Assembly (NCBI GenBank): GCA_028583605.1
Contig: CM053329.1
Coordinates: forward strand, 34,868,992-34,932,991
Direction: 5' to 3'
DNA from: Dastarcus helophoroides
Lineage: Eukaryota > Arthropoda > Insecta > Coleoptera > Bothrideridae
DNA: 64,000 bases
The notes below the pieces were generated by a model. It ran no database searches. It was not told where the DNA came from and saw nothing but the letters and a program-made list of their open reading frames with translations. Made by a program: the position numbers and the translations under genes. Position 1 is the stretch's first letter, and each line of letters starts with the position of its first letter. Below are positions 49,001 through 59,848 of the stretch, piece after piece.

Positions 49001-52000
49001 AGTGGCGCAATTTTCAATAAAATGTAAAAAAAATTTAAAAAACAAAATTTTCAAAAAACTTTATAAAAAGTTATAAATTCCAAAGAAAATTAAATTTTTG
49101 AAAAAAAAAGTCATTTTTAAAAAAGTCGAAATTTTGAAAATAGTCGAAAATTTTAAGAAGTCACATTTTGAAACAATGTCGAGTTTTGAAAATATCGAAA
49201 TTTGAAAATGTCGAATTTTGAAATAGTCAAAACTTTCAAGTCAAAATTTTGAAGAAAATGTCCCAGTTTTCAAAAATATTCGAAAGCTTGCAAAAACTTA
49301 AAGTTTTGGAAAAAGTTCAAAATTTTAAAAATGTGAACATTGTCAAAAAAGTTAAGATTTTTAAAAAATGTCGAAATTTTGAAAAATACATGGGCAAAAA
49401 TGTAAACGAGGCCAGAGACGTCTTAACTTAAAAAAAAAAAACACCTTTTGACTAAGCGGCGACCCTAAATCGCTGTCAATCTTCGTCATACTAATTAAAT
49501 AATCCTCTTCGTTAGCCGGATGCCCCTTTTCAATACTCTCCAGCAACCAGTTGACCGAAACAAGAGCGCACGAGTTATATTTCGACCTCAACAACTTAAC
49601 CTCAAAGCAATTAGGATCCCCCACAATAACATGCGTGATACAATCGGTCATATCATCGAATCGAGTAGCCCCACTAGTCTTCAACAGCTTACAAATCTTC
49701 TCGCGCTGATCACTTTCGAACCCAACCACATAAATCTAAAACACAACACACAATACACACAATTTTGCCAAATTGGGCCGACTCACATTACAACCATCCA
49801 AATACTGCCCAGCTTGTTTGGCTTTCTTCACATTTATCGAGTCCAACTGGCTTTGAATCGTATCATCATATCGATCTGAAATTCAGTTTTAAGTTGTCGA
49901 GTTGTCAAATCTCGTCGTTAAGATAGCGACATGGTTCAGCCAGACAAGAGCACTAGCACCAAAAATGCGCTGGCAAATTGTTAAATAGAAGCTTAGCCAA
50001 AACTACGAAGAAGTAGCGAAAGCGGAAAGCGAAACAGAAGCGGTAGAAGCAGAAGGAAGAGAGGAACGAAGAAAAGAAGAAGGAAGTGAAAAATTAGAGG
50101 GGGAGGGAGAAGGCGGAGGAGGAGAATAAGAGGAAGAATAAGCAGCTAAAGAAGAAGTAAGAGGAGAAGAAGGGAAGGAGAAGAAAAAGGAGAAGAATGA
50201 GGAAAAGAAGGGAGAGGAAGGGGGGAGGAGGGGGAAGAGGATGCGGAGGAGAAAAATGAGATGAAGAAGTAGAAGATAAAGGACTATAGGGAAAAGAAGA
50301 AGGCGAAAAAAGAGCAGAAGAAGGCGGAGGATGAGAAGAAGAAGGAAGAGAAAAAGAAGGGAAAAATAATAAAGAGAAAAAGCAAGGGAAGAAGAAGGAA
50401 GAAAAAAAAACAAAAAGGAAAAGGGAGTGAAGAAAAAGGAAGACAAGAAGAGGTAAGAGACGAAGAAAAAGAATGAGAAGGAAGAGAAGGAGGAAGAGAA
50501 GAAGAAAGAAGAGAAGGGAGAGAAGGACGAATTGAAAAAGGAAGAGAATTAGAAGGAAGAAAAGAAGAATGAAGAGAAGAAGCAAGGGAAGAAGAAAAAG
50601 GAAGGGAAGAAAAAGGAAGGGAAGAAAAAGGAAGTGAAGAAAAAGGAAGGGAAGAAGAGGTAAGAGACGAAGAAAAAGAAAGAGAAGGAAGAGAAGAAGA
50701 AGGAAGAAAAAATAGGAAGGAAGAGAAGAAAAAGGGGAAGAAGAAGGAAGAGAAGACGAAAGAAGACAAAAAGAAGTAAGAGGCAAATAAAAAGAAACAG
50801 AAGAAGAAAGAAGAGAAGGAAGAGAAGGAGGAAAAGAAGAAGGAAGAGAAGAAGAAGGACGAAGAGAATTAGAAGGAAGAGAAAAATAACAAAGAAGAAT
50901 GAAGAGAAGAAGCAAGGAAAGAAGAAGGAAGAGAAGAAATAAGTGAACAAAAAGAAAGAAAAGAAGAGGTAAGAGACGAAGAATAAGAGAGGAGGAGAAG
51001 AAGAAAGAAGAAAAAAATAGCAAGGAAGAGAATGAGAAACAAGGGAAGAAGAAGGAAGAGAAGACGAAGGAAGACGAGAAGAAGTAAGAGACGAAGAAAA
51101 AGAAAGAGGAAAAGGAAGAGAAGAAGAAGGAAGAGAAGAGAATAAGGGGGGAACAGAAGAAGGAGGAACAGAAGAAGGAAGAGATGAAATGGGAAGAGAA
51201 GAAGGAAGAGAAGAGAAGAAGGGGGAACAGAAGAAGGAACAGAAGAAGGAAGAAATGAAACAGGAAGAGAAGAAGGAAGAGAAGAGAAGAAGGGGCAACA
51301 AAGGGAGGTGGAACAGAAGAAGGAGGAGATGAAACAGGAAGAGAAGAACGCGTAGAAGATAGAAGAGAACAAGAAGAAAAACAAGGGGAAGAAGAAGAAA
51401 GAAAAGAGGAAGGAGAAGAAGATGAAGAAAAAGAAGGAGGAAAAAAACGAAAAAGAGTGGGCGGAAAAGGAGGTGCGACGGAGAAGAAGAAGAAAGGAAG
51501 AGCAGATAGAAAGAGAAGGGAGAAAAGCAGGAGGAGAAGGAAGGTGAAAAGGAAAAGAAGAAAAGAGGAAGAATGAGCAGAAGAGGAAGAAATCTAGCTC
51601 TTATAGTGGGACAATTTACCTTTTCGTTTCAAGCTGTTAATGACGGATTCATCAACGGTGGTCCTCTCCACGGCAGTTGTGAAGCAGATGGCGCTGAGGG
51701 TGGAGAAATTGGGGTTGCAGCCCGGCCCCTTGGGGGTCGATGTGCTAGTCTGTTTTTCCACAATGTACAAGTCGTATGGTAAAGCGTAACCCTTAAGAAT
51801 GCTGTCGTTCAACCACTCGAGCGTTAAACACTTTATGTGACTCGATTTGCAAGCTGCCTTAAATTTCTCACTCTTCGTTGCCCTAAAATTCGTTCGATTG
51901 ATATTCGAGTCGTTTAAACATCGAGTCGCTCAATCATGTACAGTTATGGTAAACTCTTATAATTTTATTTAATAATGATAATCGTAAATAAAATTAAGAA

Positions 52001-53948
52001 TGATGTACAGTTAACTTACGAGTTTCCCACACAGAGGAGTATATCTGTGGTGCTCACGCTCATTTTGCCGGTAAATTTTCCCCCGTTGCTCTTGATTAAA
52101 TTGGCCATTTTGTCCCTCTCCGATGTGTTAACAATTCCAGTGGCTGATATCGTCAAGTTGTACAAAGGGGGGCATTTGTGTTTTAAAAACGGGTCATCGT
52201 TTCCATGCACGTTGCCCTTTAAACTAGCCGTCCAAACCGCTTCGACCCATTGTGGCAGCATTAACTTTAAACCACTTTCGGCCGCTTGCTTTTAAAAAAG
52301 TAAAACAAAATTTTAGAACATCGGGTTTCCAAAAAACGTTGGAAATTCTTTGCAATTTGAATGTTATCCCTAACACTGGGGTAAAGTACTGAAAAATCTC
52401 ATTTTAAAGCATTTACACGCATTAAGTGAAGAAAGAAAAAAGTTACAGAGAACTTCAGCATCAAACTTGAACTTTCGAGTTAAATATCTATTTTTTTGCT
52501 GTTATAGTTCCATTTTGAAGTTTCTATAAAAATTTTAAAGTTTCTTTAAAACTTCTATAGTTTCTTCAAAACTTTTGAAGTTTCTTCAAAAATAGAATTT
52601 TTTTCTTGAAATTTCGACACTGTATCCAAAATTTCAACTTCTTCTAGAACTTCCTTTGTCCAAATTTCGCCTCGAGTCCCCTCAAATTAAACTGAATGTA
52701 TTAAAATTATTTTATAAATTTTGAGTTCCGAAATTTTGTGTTTCGAAATTTCGAGTATCAAAATTAAACATTCATAATGTTTCTTTTAACATTCATAAAT
52801 TTTCAATTGGTAACTGAAAATTTCAACTTTTAATTTTACCATTTTTACTGGAATTCCACTCAAGTTTCGAAATTCTCGACCTTTTGTCGTATTTTATTCT
52901 TTCCCCAATTTTAACTTTCAACTTCTTATTATTTACGTCAACTAACTACGCAAATCCTAAAAAACTCGTGGATCGACCATGTCACGAATAACGAAGTCTT
53001 ACGCAGAATGGGGAAGGAAAGCGAAATTACCTCTACAATTATTGGAATATCTGGGCCATATTATGAGAAACGAACAATGATGTGGCCTTCTCCAACTAAT
53101 ACTGAAAGGGAAAGTGTGCGGTAAGAGAGGACCAGGACGAAGACGAATCTCATGGCTTTAGAATTTAAAAACATGGTTCAACATGACCACAACTGGACTG
53201 TCCCGCGCAGCTACCAATAAAGTAAGAATAGCCATGCTAGTTGCTAACATTCAGAGCGAGTAGAAGAACTGCGCAAAGAATTTCCAAGGTTTTTTTCTTA
53301 TAGCTTTTTATAATAGTCTTTCCAAAGCTTAACAAAAAACAATTCGAAATTCTTAGTATTATTTGGAAAACAGCGAACAAACTTACTAAATATTTCTGCG
53401 ATTTGACGCTGTCCGTGATTAAGTGTGTATTCCCGCTTAATAAATCGTCGGTGTAGCAACCGCCCATCAGCTTGACCTTTTCCTTTATTTCCGCTTTGAT
53501 CTGTTTCGGTACATGGGAGCAAGCCACGATAATATCATACATCGCAATGTTATACATGGGCCATGTGTAATTTGGTATTTTTCTGCCCTCGTTTAGACAA
53601 ATTAAGAGACATTGTGGTCCTAAAATTCTACTACAACGAAATCAAGCTACTATAAATTAGGAAATCGTAATACATACGCACACTTTGTTTCTTTCAAAAA
53701 TTCGAATGCTGCCCCTTCAAATTTGTTAAAAACGACAAAATCTGTCTTATCTAGGGATTTTTCAGCGACTTCATCCTCGGGAACCCACGTCGGTGTACAT
53801 TTATTGGCTTTGCAGGCCTAAAAGTGAAAAAAAAACACGGAGGGTTGTACCAATGGGACATAAATTGTTTTACCTCGAAAGCTTCCAACATTTGATGTGA
53901 CTCCTTTGAGCCATTCTGTACAACGAAATATATTTTTATTATATCCAT
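43069..53948 (-). CDS. TopBP1: DNA topoisomerase 2-binding protein 1 (mus101 family), 16 exons, complete
   Basis: A nuclear multi-BRCT scaffold for origin firing and for activating the ATR checkpoint kinase (known for the family). Sixteen exons join without a break into 1223 codons; every phase agrees. Order: BRCT0-2 at residues ~1-300 (LGPQCLLICLNEG; MYDIIVACSHV with LPQWVEAVW; ISATGIV with LEWLNDSI), BRCT3 ~350-445 (IYVVGFESDQREKI, VNWLLESIEKG), BRCT4-5 ~525-715 (GQKFVITDFDAEQR, DLWLAECIEER; CVVTISGYTNYER, KKWLLDCAKAGRL), an acidic Ser/Thr-Pro-rich linker 717-970, and BRCT7-8 ~990-1200 (KIFMLSGVDPDVR, GKWILHTSYIE; VRAIIVASKKES). QWDYG just before BRCT7 corresponds to the WDDP region of vertebrate TopBP1. 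I see no BRCT6, and the protein is ~300 residues shorter than the human one, with the loss mainly in the linker. Start chosen as the only ATG ahead of MDIIKIYFVVQNG; its context is weak. Confidence 0.96.
44029..44778. other. TopBP1 intron, AT-rich filler
   Basis: GAAATTTCGA-type filler with two chance reverse-strand open frames (44425-44695). Nothing else seen. Confidence 0.4.
45454..47209. other. TopBP1 intron, AT-rich filler
   Basis: AT-rich with the usual filler motif. At about 46967-47070 a short stretch (atgggcgagagtagaaaatc, cagacaaatacactttcgca) shares wording with 48640-48690 (tatataaatgcgaaagtgtg, ctgtctcttcgtccgtgggt) in inverse orientation, probably fragments of one dispersed repeat. 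Confidence 0.4.
48388..49444. repeat. TopBP1 intron, A-rich filler
   Basis: From 48720 the + strand is A-rich with gaaattttcaaaaaa and gtcgaaatttt variants, so the TopBP1 transcript is U-rich here, ending in the donor-side T-run after 49445. No exon or RNA gene. Confidence 0.45.
50005..51595 (+). repeat. 1.6-kb purine-only microsatellite (GAAGAR)n
   Basis: Almost every base on the + strand is A or G, in units such as gaagaaggaagagaagaa. Runs of over 50 bases occur without a pyrimidine. It lies wholly within the TopBP1 intron 51619-49876, so the nascent TopBP1 RNA carries a CU-rich tract of ~1.6 kb. The long reverse-strand open frames here (up to 309 codons of Ser, Leu, Phe, Pro) are translations of the repeat, not genes. 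Confidence 0.97.
52964..53263 (+). pseudogene. LINE reverse-transcriptase C-terminal relic in TopBP1 intron
   Basis: In pieces across frames the + strand encodes SWIDHVTNNEVLRRMGKE, LEYLGHIMRNEQ, LILKGKVCGKRGPGRRRISW and MTTTGLSRAATNKVRIAMLV, ending NIQSE and a stop at 53261-53263. This is the C-terminal tail common to insect RTE/BovB-like 'endonuclease-reverse transcriptase' elements (family assignment from memory). At least two frameshifts and two internal stops make it dead. It lies antisense to TopBP1, between exons 3 and 4, and is 5'-truncated. Confidence 0.88.
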
Positions 53949-54125
53949 AAATTTTACTGTAGGTGCTTCAGAAATTTTTATAAGTTTATTGTTTTCTTTT
54001 TGTGTTAGGTTAAGTTCCGTTTGAATTCATAACCGCCAAAATAACAAATTGACAGATTGAAATGCAGGCTAACCAATACATTAGGTAATCAGTAGCGCCA
54101 ACGTAAGTCGCTTTTAAGCGGAAAT

Positions 54126-54171
54126 AGTATACCGTTGATTGAACATAATTTATTCAATCAACGCGTATACT
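54126..54171. repeat. short hairpin upstream of TopBP1
   Basis: agtataccgttgattgaa (54126-54143) and ttcaatcaacgcgtatact (54153-54171) are inverted with one or two mismatches around a 9-base loop. It lies ~180 bases upstream of the TopBP1 start. A transposon scar or cruciform; no known regulatory site. Confidence 0.65.
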
Positions 54172-54499
54172 GCTAGAGTTGAAAATTGTACCTATATGTA
54201 TAGTCCATTTCAGATAAATATGCAGAAGCGTAGGGTGTGGAGTATTAAATCGGCCTTTAGATAAGTTACTAAAAAAAATCACCAGAACTAAAGCTATCTT
54301 CACGTTTAAAATGTTGATGATTAATATGTTGCCTACATTTCAGGGGTTATTTGATAGAATTAATTATACTCAATGTTTTCCCTATTATTAACAATTTAAT
54401 AATTTTCAGCAGAAATTGAATTGACATTAAACATAAAAAAATACTCTTAAAACTACGAAGGCGTAGAAAGGACATCGGTTACAGAAAAAGATATTTGAA

Positions 54500-54800
54500 A
54501 TTTCCACTTTTTTCTCGAAATAATAGAGTAAAGTTAAAATTTCGACTTTAATCTCGAAATTTCGAGAAAAAATCGAAATTTCAAGAAAAATTCGAAATTT
54601 CGGGTTTAAAGTCGAAATTTCGAGATTAAAGTCGAAATTTCGACTTTAATCTCGGAATTTTACTAAGAAATAAGTCGAAATTCCGAGACTAAAGTGGAAA
54701 TTTCGAGATTAAAGTCGAAATTTGGAGAATAAGGTCTAAATTTCGAGAAAAAAGTGGAAATTTCGAGAAAAAAGGTCGGAATTTCGAGAAAACTTTAAGT
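54500..54800. repeat. clean (GAAATTTCGAGATTAAAGTC) satellite patch
   Basis: Roughly 24-bp units gtcgaaatttcgagattaaa, with orientation switches at palindromic gaaatttcgactttaatctc. This is the least diverged form of the filler seen throughout the window and may represent its founder sequence. Confidence 0.85.
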
Positions 54801-54929
54801 TTTCTCCATATGCAAAATCGCTCAACGTGCTTAAAGAAGTTTCACTTTCAAAAATAACAACTAGAAATAAATGACAACTTTATAAGTGTCAAATTTTTAA
54901 AAATTTATTACGTCAAAGAAAGTGGCGAC

Positions 54930-55720
54930 AGCGACAATGGTGAGTGTTCGAGCCGCATCATCGGGTGACATTTCAATTAGCTTATTAATTAGTTTTATTT
55001 CATCCAATTATTCGGTTAGCGGTGTGCCGTAGGTTGTTCATTATAACGATGCATAAGCTACAAAGCTAAAAACAGGGCGATCTCAATAACGTAAACGTCT
55101 CTTTATTACCCTTTTGTTGCGAATTTCTTTATCTTTCATCCTCAGATTTCCTTTTAATTCACAAGCGCTGCTTTTTGTCTTTTGTCATACGATATATTAG
55201 TATTCAGGTCTGAGACCAAAGAAACAACTTGCCATACACAGCGAGTTCTTATCGATTTTACTTTAACGGCGCCCACTTCTTCATAGAGCCCAAAATTTCA
55301 TGGCCTTGTTCCAAATTAAAACAATCGTGACCATTTCCTTTCACTTCCGCTTACAACAACGTGATATATGGCGTCTTTTGTTGGTGGAGTTCGTCAACAA
55401 TTTCCCGCAGATTTGGGATAACGATTTCGGAAACATTGGAGCAGGTGCGAAGTCGTTAGAAATTTAAGCTTTTTGTTAAGTCTACCTGGCGGTTTTGTAA
55501 GCGGCTTTCGCAGACACTTTTGCTTACGTTTCGTCATTTATACAGGAGAGTTTATTAGTGAGGCGAAGTTGGACGCTGGCGTAATTTATAATCGTTTACG
55601 GCGGATCCGCAAAAGAATTGCTCTCCTGGGACTATTTAAGTCTCTCCAGCCTCAAGTTCCTAACCGAGAAAATTTTTCAAGGAGTGCAATAAAAGCTTGA
55701 TTAAAATAAAGATCCTATTA
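54930..55720. other. higher-complexity block of unknown nature
   Basis: GC content rises and the filler disappears. The + strand has a 75-codon frame at 55473-55700 (contains GEFISEAKLDAGVIYNRLR), while the - strand reads protein-like but interrupted pieces (IPNLREIVDELHQQKTPYI; FNLEQGHEILGSMKKWAPL). I do not recognise either. A decayed transposase or retroelement is possible; a real gene is not supported. Confidence 0.3.
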
Positions 55721-55749
55721 ATTAATAACAGATCCGGGCAGATCGAAGT

Positions 55750-58600
55750 ATTTATGGTTAAACTTTTTTTAAGCTGAACTTAAAGTTTCATGCAAGAGTA
55801 CACATAAAAAATTTTCCTTAACTGGCGTTTAATACTGTTTTATGTTTTACTTTTTCTGTAACAGCGTTCTTAATCTTGCATTATCGTCGAGCTATAAAAT
55901 ACTGACATACTTACTGACACACTTAAAAATTTGTTTTTTTTCATATCCCGTAATTTTTGTGTTAATTATATTTTTCTTTAACTTCTCAATAATCTGATCT
56001 GATGATTAAACCAAGTATTTAGACTTTTTCGATACCGTTTGGGGAATACTTTTAGAAAATATTGAATTCAATATGAAATAAAATAGGGCTTCGAACCCGA
56101 ACTAAACCGAAACCGAAAACCGAAAAAAAACCGTTATTTTCGCCGGAACGAAAACTGGAACGAAACCTCAAAAAATATCGATTTATTTCGTTTCGTCGGA
56201 TTTATATACTTAAAATATTTTTTATTTTATACTTAAGAATGGAATTTTTTTTGAAATTTCAATTTTTAATTCAAAATTGTACAAAATTCCATAACTTTTA
56301 TCTCATCTTCATCTTTCATTTCTGATTTGATTAGATTAGATTAGAAACACACAGTTTTCACATTTTCAACCCAAATACAAGATTTAAGTTTTAACTTGAA
56401 TCTTTTATCAACGTTTTCAACTTTTTCTTGAAATTTGAACTGTTATCTGGAAATTACTCGAAATATTTCTTTTCTTTTTCTAAAATGTCCTCTGTTGTAT
56501 CTTTGAAAGAAAGTAGTAACATGTTTCATTGAAGCTTGAGAAACTCGATTTTCCTTACCTTTTTTTTGCAAATTCGAGTTTTTCTAGAAATTTTTCTGGA
56601 ATCTTTCTTTAAAAAATTCTTTCTTTGACTTTCAATTTTCTTTTCTTAATTTGATACGTCTATTTTTTAAAGTTATTAATCACATTTTCAATTTTTCGTA
56701 AATTTTTTTCCTTCAAATTCCACTTTGATTTTAATATTTCAATTTTTTTTCGAAATCCCAAATTTAAATTCCTGCTGCCGACTTCCTAAATCTTCCAAAA
56801 ATTTCAAGATATGATTTTTTCTCAAAATTTTCGCTAAAATCTCGCAGTTTCAAATGTAACCTAAAAATTCTTAAATTTTAAGTCAAAATTTTAGCAAATA
56901 TCCAAAATGATATTCCAATTTAAAGCCGGGATCTTGGGGTCGAAATTTTTACAGTAAACTTGAAATGGTGACATGTTAGAAAACGTATAACTTAGAGTTG
57001 CAACAATTTTGCTTACGTTAAAATAGTAATTTTTATTCTGAAAGCTTTGATATTTTCCTCAAGCCTCAAAACTGTGATTTGTTTAGAATTTAGAAGTCAA
57101 AATTGTGTGTTCTCTTAAATATTATGTAATTGCTTTCGCTAAACCTCTGGTGTAAATTCGAAAATTAGGTCCATTGAAAGTTCAACTCTTTGCTACTTGA
57201 ATCTTCGTGTCAAAAATCTATTCTAAACATGTTAAATTTTTTCACATATTTCACAAAATTTCGTCCTCAAAATTGAAAACTTGTTATTGATCTTAAAATT
57301 TTAATTTTTTCATAGAAAATTGCACTTTAGAAATAATTCAAATTAAACTTTTTGTGGAACTTTTTACTTTTATTCTTAAAATTTACATTTCCATTAAAAA
57401 TTTCAAATTTTTGCTCAAAATGTTAGCAGAAGATTTCAAACGCAAAAGTGCGACATGAGCGACAGAAAATTTTATGTTAATTTTTATTTTGAATATTTAT
57501 ATTCAGAATCTCGAAAGAGTATTCAAATTTCAAGAAAAAAGACAACATTTTTGAAAAAGTCTAAATTTTGAGGAAAAACAAACTTAATTTTTGACAAACG
57601 ATTTTTCAAAATTAATTCCAAAATTTCGAGTCCTGAAAATTCCCCTGTTTTAAAGTTTGACCCTTTTTCAAGATTTTAGCTTTTTTTAAAGTTTTCGTTT
57701 TTTTTAAGAATGCGACTGTTTCAAACTACTTATTTTCAAAATTCGACTTTTCCTTAATTTCGAATTTTTTGAAAACTTCCAATTTTTGAAAATTTGAATT
57801 TTTGTTATAGCAAATTTGGTAATTTTTTGAAAGATTCAGATTTTCTTCGAAAATTTAAACTTTTTTGGAAAATTGCTGATTTTTTGGAAAATATCGTTTT
57901 TTTGTTGTAAGAGAGTGTGAATAATTTACTTAGAACAGGAGTCAGACAGACAGAAATCAAAAATTTAAAACTAAAGTCAAGTTTTGGCTATAACATCGTG
58001 ATTACCGTTGAATTTTTTAAAAAAAATACAAATTTTGGGGAGATCTCGTTTTAATATAAAAATCGAAATTTCGGGACGAAAAAAATAATTTTAAAACAAT
58101 GTTCGAGCTTAAATAATAATTTACTTTCTAGAAAAAAACTTTGAATAAGAGCTTTGCGAAAAATATCGAAATTTCGGCAATAAAGTCTGATAGATTGCGA
58201 AAAAAAGAGAAAATTTTAATTATGAATTAAATTAAGAGGAAAATATTGAACCCAAAAGTTTAAATTCCGAATTTTAAGTAAAAAACACAAAATCACCAAT
58301 CTACTTCTTCTACACAAATTTTTCAGGCATTATTTATTTAAAAAAAGTTTAATAAATCGCGAAATATTGTGCTATTAGACAATCTATTACCTGAAAATTA
58401 AAACGTATACATATAGTGAAAAATTCCTTTTGAAATTTTTGTTTTCTAAGTTTTTTTTTAATTAAAGAAATGAATCCAAGAACGTGAATGACTAATTTGG
58501 TTGACAACAATATTTGGAGATAATATGTCAACTCTTTTGTCCCAAAAAATATGTTTTTACTTGATATTTTTCTTTAAGTCGTCAAGTAACTACCGTATCG
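55750..58600. repeat. AT-rich filler
   Basis: Intergenic, mixed T-rich and A-rich GAAATTTCGA-type sequence without a clear tandem period. A short accgaaaaccgaaaa run lies at about 56100-56170. No coding signal. Confidence 0.45.
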
Positions 58601-59091
58601 CAGTCAATGTGATAGTAAGTTAAGTATAGGCAACTTTAACTACAATCGTGTGTATTATTCATTGTCTGCAATTTTGGGAGTTTTTAATGCCCACTTTTAC
58701 CCCCTTAGAGGCTGAATTTTTCTCTTAGCGCTCACCTACGTGTTAGTGTGTGAAATTTTAAACTTCTAGATCCACAGATTTAGGCAGTGCGACCCGTTTA
58801 AAGATTTTTTAAGTAGAATTTAAAGAATTCCATTATTGTTACACTGAAGCATTATTAAATGAAAAATTGTTAAATTTGCAGCGGTATCATCTCAAGTTAT
58901 ATTATCAAACTTATAACCGACGACGCTATCAAAAACCAACAAATTTGCATAATTTTTACGTGAGCGATGGCAACTATTGAATTTTTCAGTTTATTTCGGG
59001 CTGGGGAATATCAAATGGGGTGGTAATTTTTACTGATAGATAGGAAACTACGCGGAACGCGTAATCGGTTAGTGTCATCCGCACGCTCGGT
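58600..59091. other. unique intergenic DNA
   Basis: Filler gives way to ordinary sequence. gctcacctacgtgttagtgt and ggaacgcgtaatcggttagt are examples of the mixed composition. No gene recognised; it could be promoter-side DNA for the candidate exon at 59690. Confidence 0.3.
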
Positions 59092-59240
59092 GTTAATGGT
59101 CCCATAATTGCGTTATTGAGTGGAAACTGGCGAGATAAGAATACAATACAGACAGAAGCGCCGGCGAGATCATCAATTATATACCTTTTTGGAAATCATA
59201 TCTCTTTGTTGGCCACCGGGATAACGGGGGACCATTAAAC
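59092..59240. mobile_element. possible MITE with inverted ends
   Basis: gttaatggtccc at 59092-59103 and gggaccattaaac at 59228-59240 are inverted ends (one extra base in the A-run), 149 bp overall. Inner gttat/ataac also match. No clear target duplication, no coding capacity. Confidence 0.5.
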
Positions 59241-59689
59241 GTATCTATGAAAGATCTAGTTATTAAATAAAGCTAATGGCGGAAAGGCTGATAATGAACT
59301 TCTGACGAATTTTTCCAACCCTAATGACTCCCCCAAAGTTGCGAATAGCTTCGTTTCGGGTCGTTATTTCGTTTCAATCAAGCCAGAGTGTTTTATTTTA
59401 ATAGTATCGCACCGTTTAAAATAAACGAAAGGAAGAATTTAACTGTGCAAGGCGAAATGCGGTAGCATAATAGCCGAACAAATAGCAAGTCAACTAAGGT
59501 GGAAATATTTCCTATTCAGCATTGTTCCAGAATTATAATCTTATGCGACGCTTTGTATTTACTCATCAACATATTCCTATTTGAAATAACATCTCTACAA
59601 TCTACTGATTGCAACGGTATTTCGAAATTAAAGACAATGTTCGCGGAGATAAAGCTTCTTTCTTCTTATTGTTTTCGTCTTGTTCCACA

Positions 59690-59848
59690 ATGGATACGTA
59701 CCTGTTTTATGCAAATTACTCTTCTAAATATTCGCTGCTTGATTCGAATTTTCCAAAGCCCGGTGCATCCACCAAAATTCGTCGTGTTTTCGAACGTTGT
59801 AAACAACTAGGAAAAGGTTTGCTATTAATAGATGAAGAGATAATGTAG
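59690..59848 (+). CDS. weak candidate first exon or small ORF, unknown product
   Basis: ATG at 59690 in a good context (A at -3, G at +4) opens 52 codons (MDTYLFYANYSSKYSLLDSN, then FPKPGASTKIRRVFERCKQL, GK) to a stop at 59846-59848. aaaag/gtttgc at 59817 could be a donor, which would make this a first coding exon of a gene to the right. Composition is more balanced than the surroundings, and the upstream 58.6-59.6 kb is also of high complexity. I do not recognise the sequence; chance cannot be excluded. Confidence 0.25.
   Translation: MDTYLFYANYSSKYSLLDSNFPKPGASTKIRRVFERCKQLGKGLLLIDEEIM

Larger units (their letters stand above)
43069..53948 (-). other. TopBP1: exon table of TopBP1
   Basis: Read on the - strand, 5' to 3': 53948-53874, 53817-53678, 53627-53387, 52288-52020, 51882-51620, 49875-49787, 49735-49445, 48387-48261, 48204-47551, 47500-47363, 47308-47210, 45453-45206, 45061-44779, 44028-43700, 43550-43327, 43270-43069 (TGA at 43071-43069). 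All introns are GT-AG; they range from 50 nt (53677-53628) to 1756 nt (47209-45454), closely followed by 1744 nt (51619-49876). Two junctions were decided by phase: exon 3 uses the acceptor ending at 53628, not the later gaattttag; exon 10 uses donor gtgagg at 47362, because gtttga four... five bases further breaks the frame. The total of 3672 nt is divisible by three. Confidence 0.9.

Noticed and set aside
50003..51384. Long overlapping reverse-strand open frames of up to 309 codons rich in Ser, Leu, Phe and Pro
   Set aside because: They are translations of the pyrimidine strand of the GAAGAR microsatellite. Stop codons are rare because the needed bases are absent; several frames are open at once, and the tract lies within a TopBP1 intron.
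55473..55700. 75-codon ORF as a gene
   Set aside because: No recognisable domain, no intron context, and competing protein-like fragments on the opposite strand; reported only as an unresolved block.
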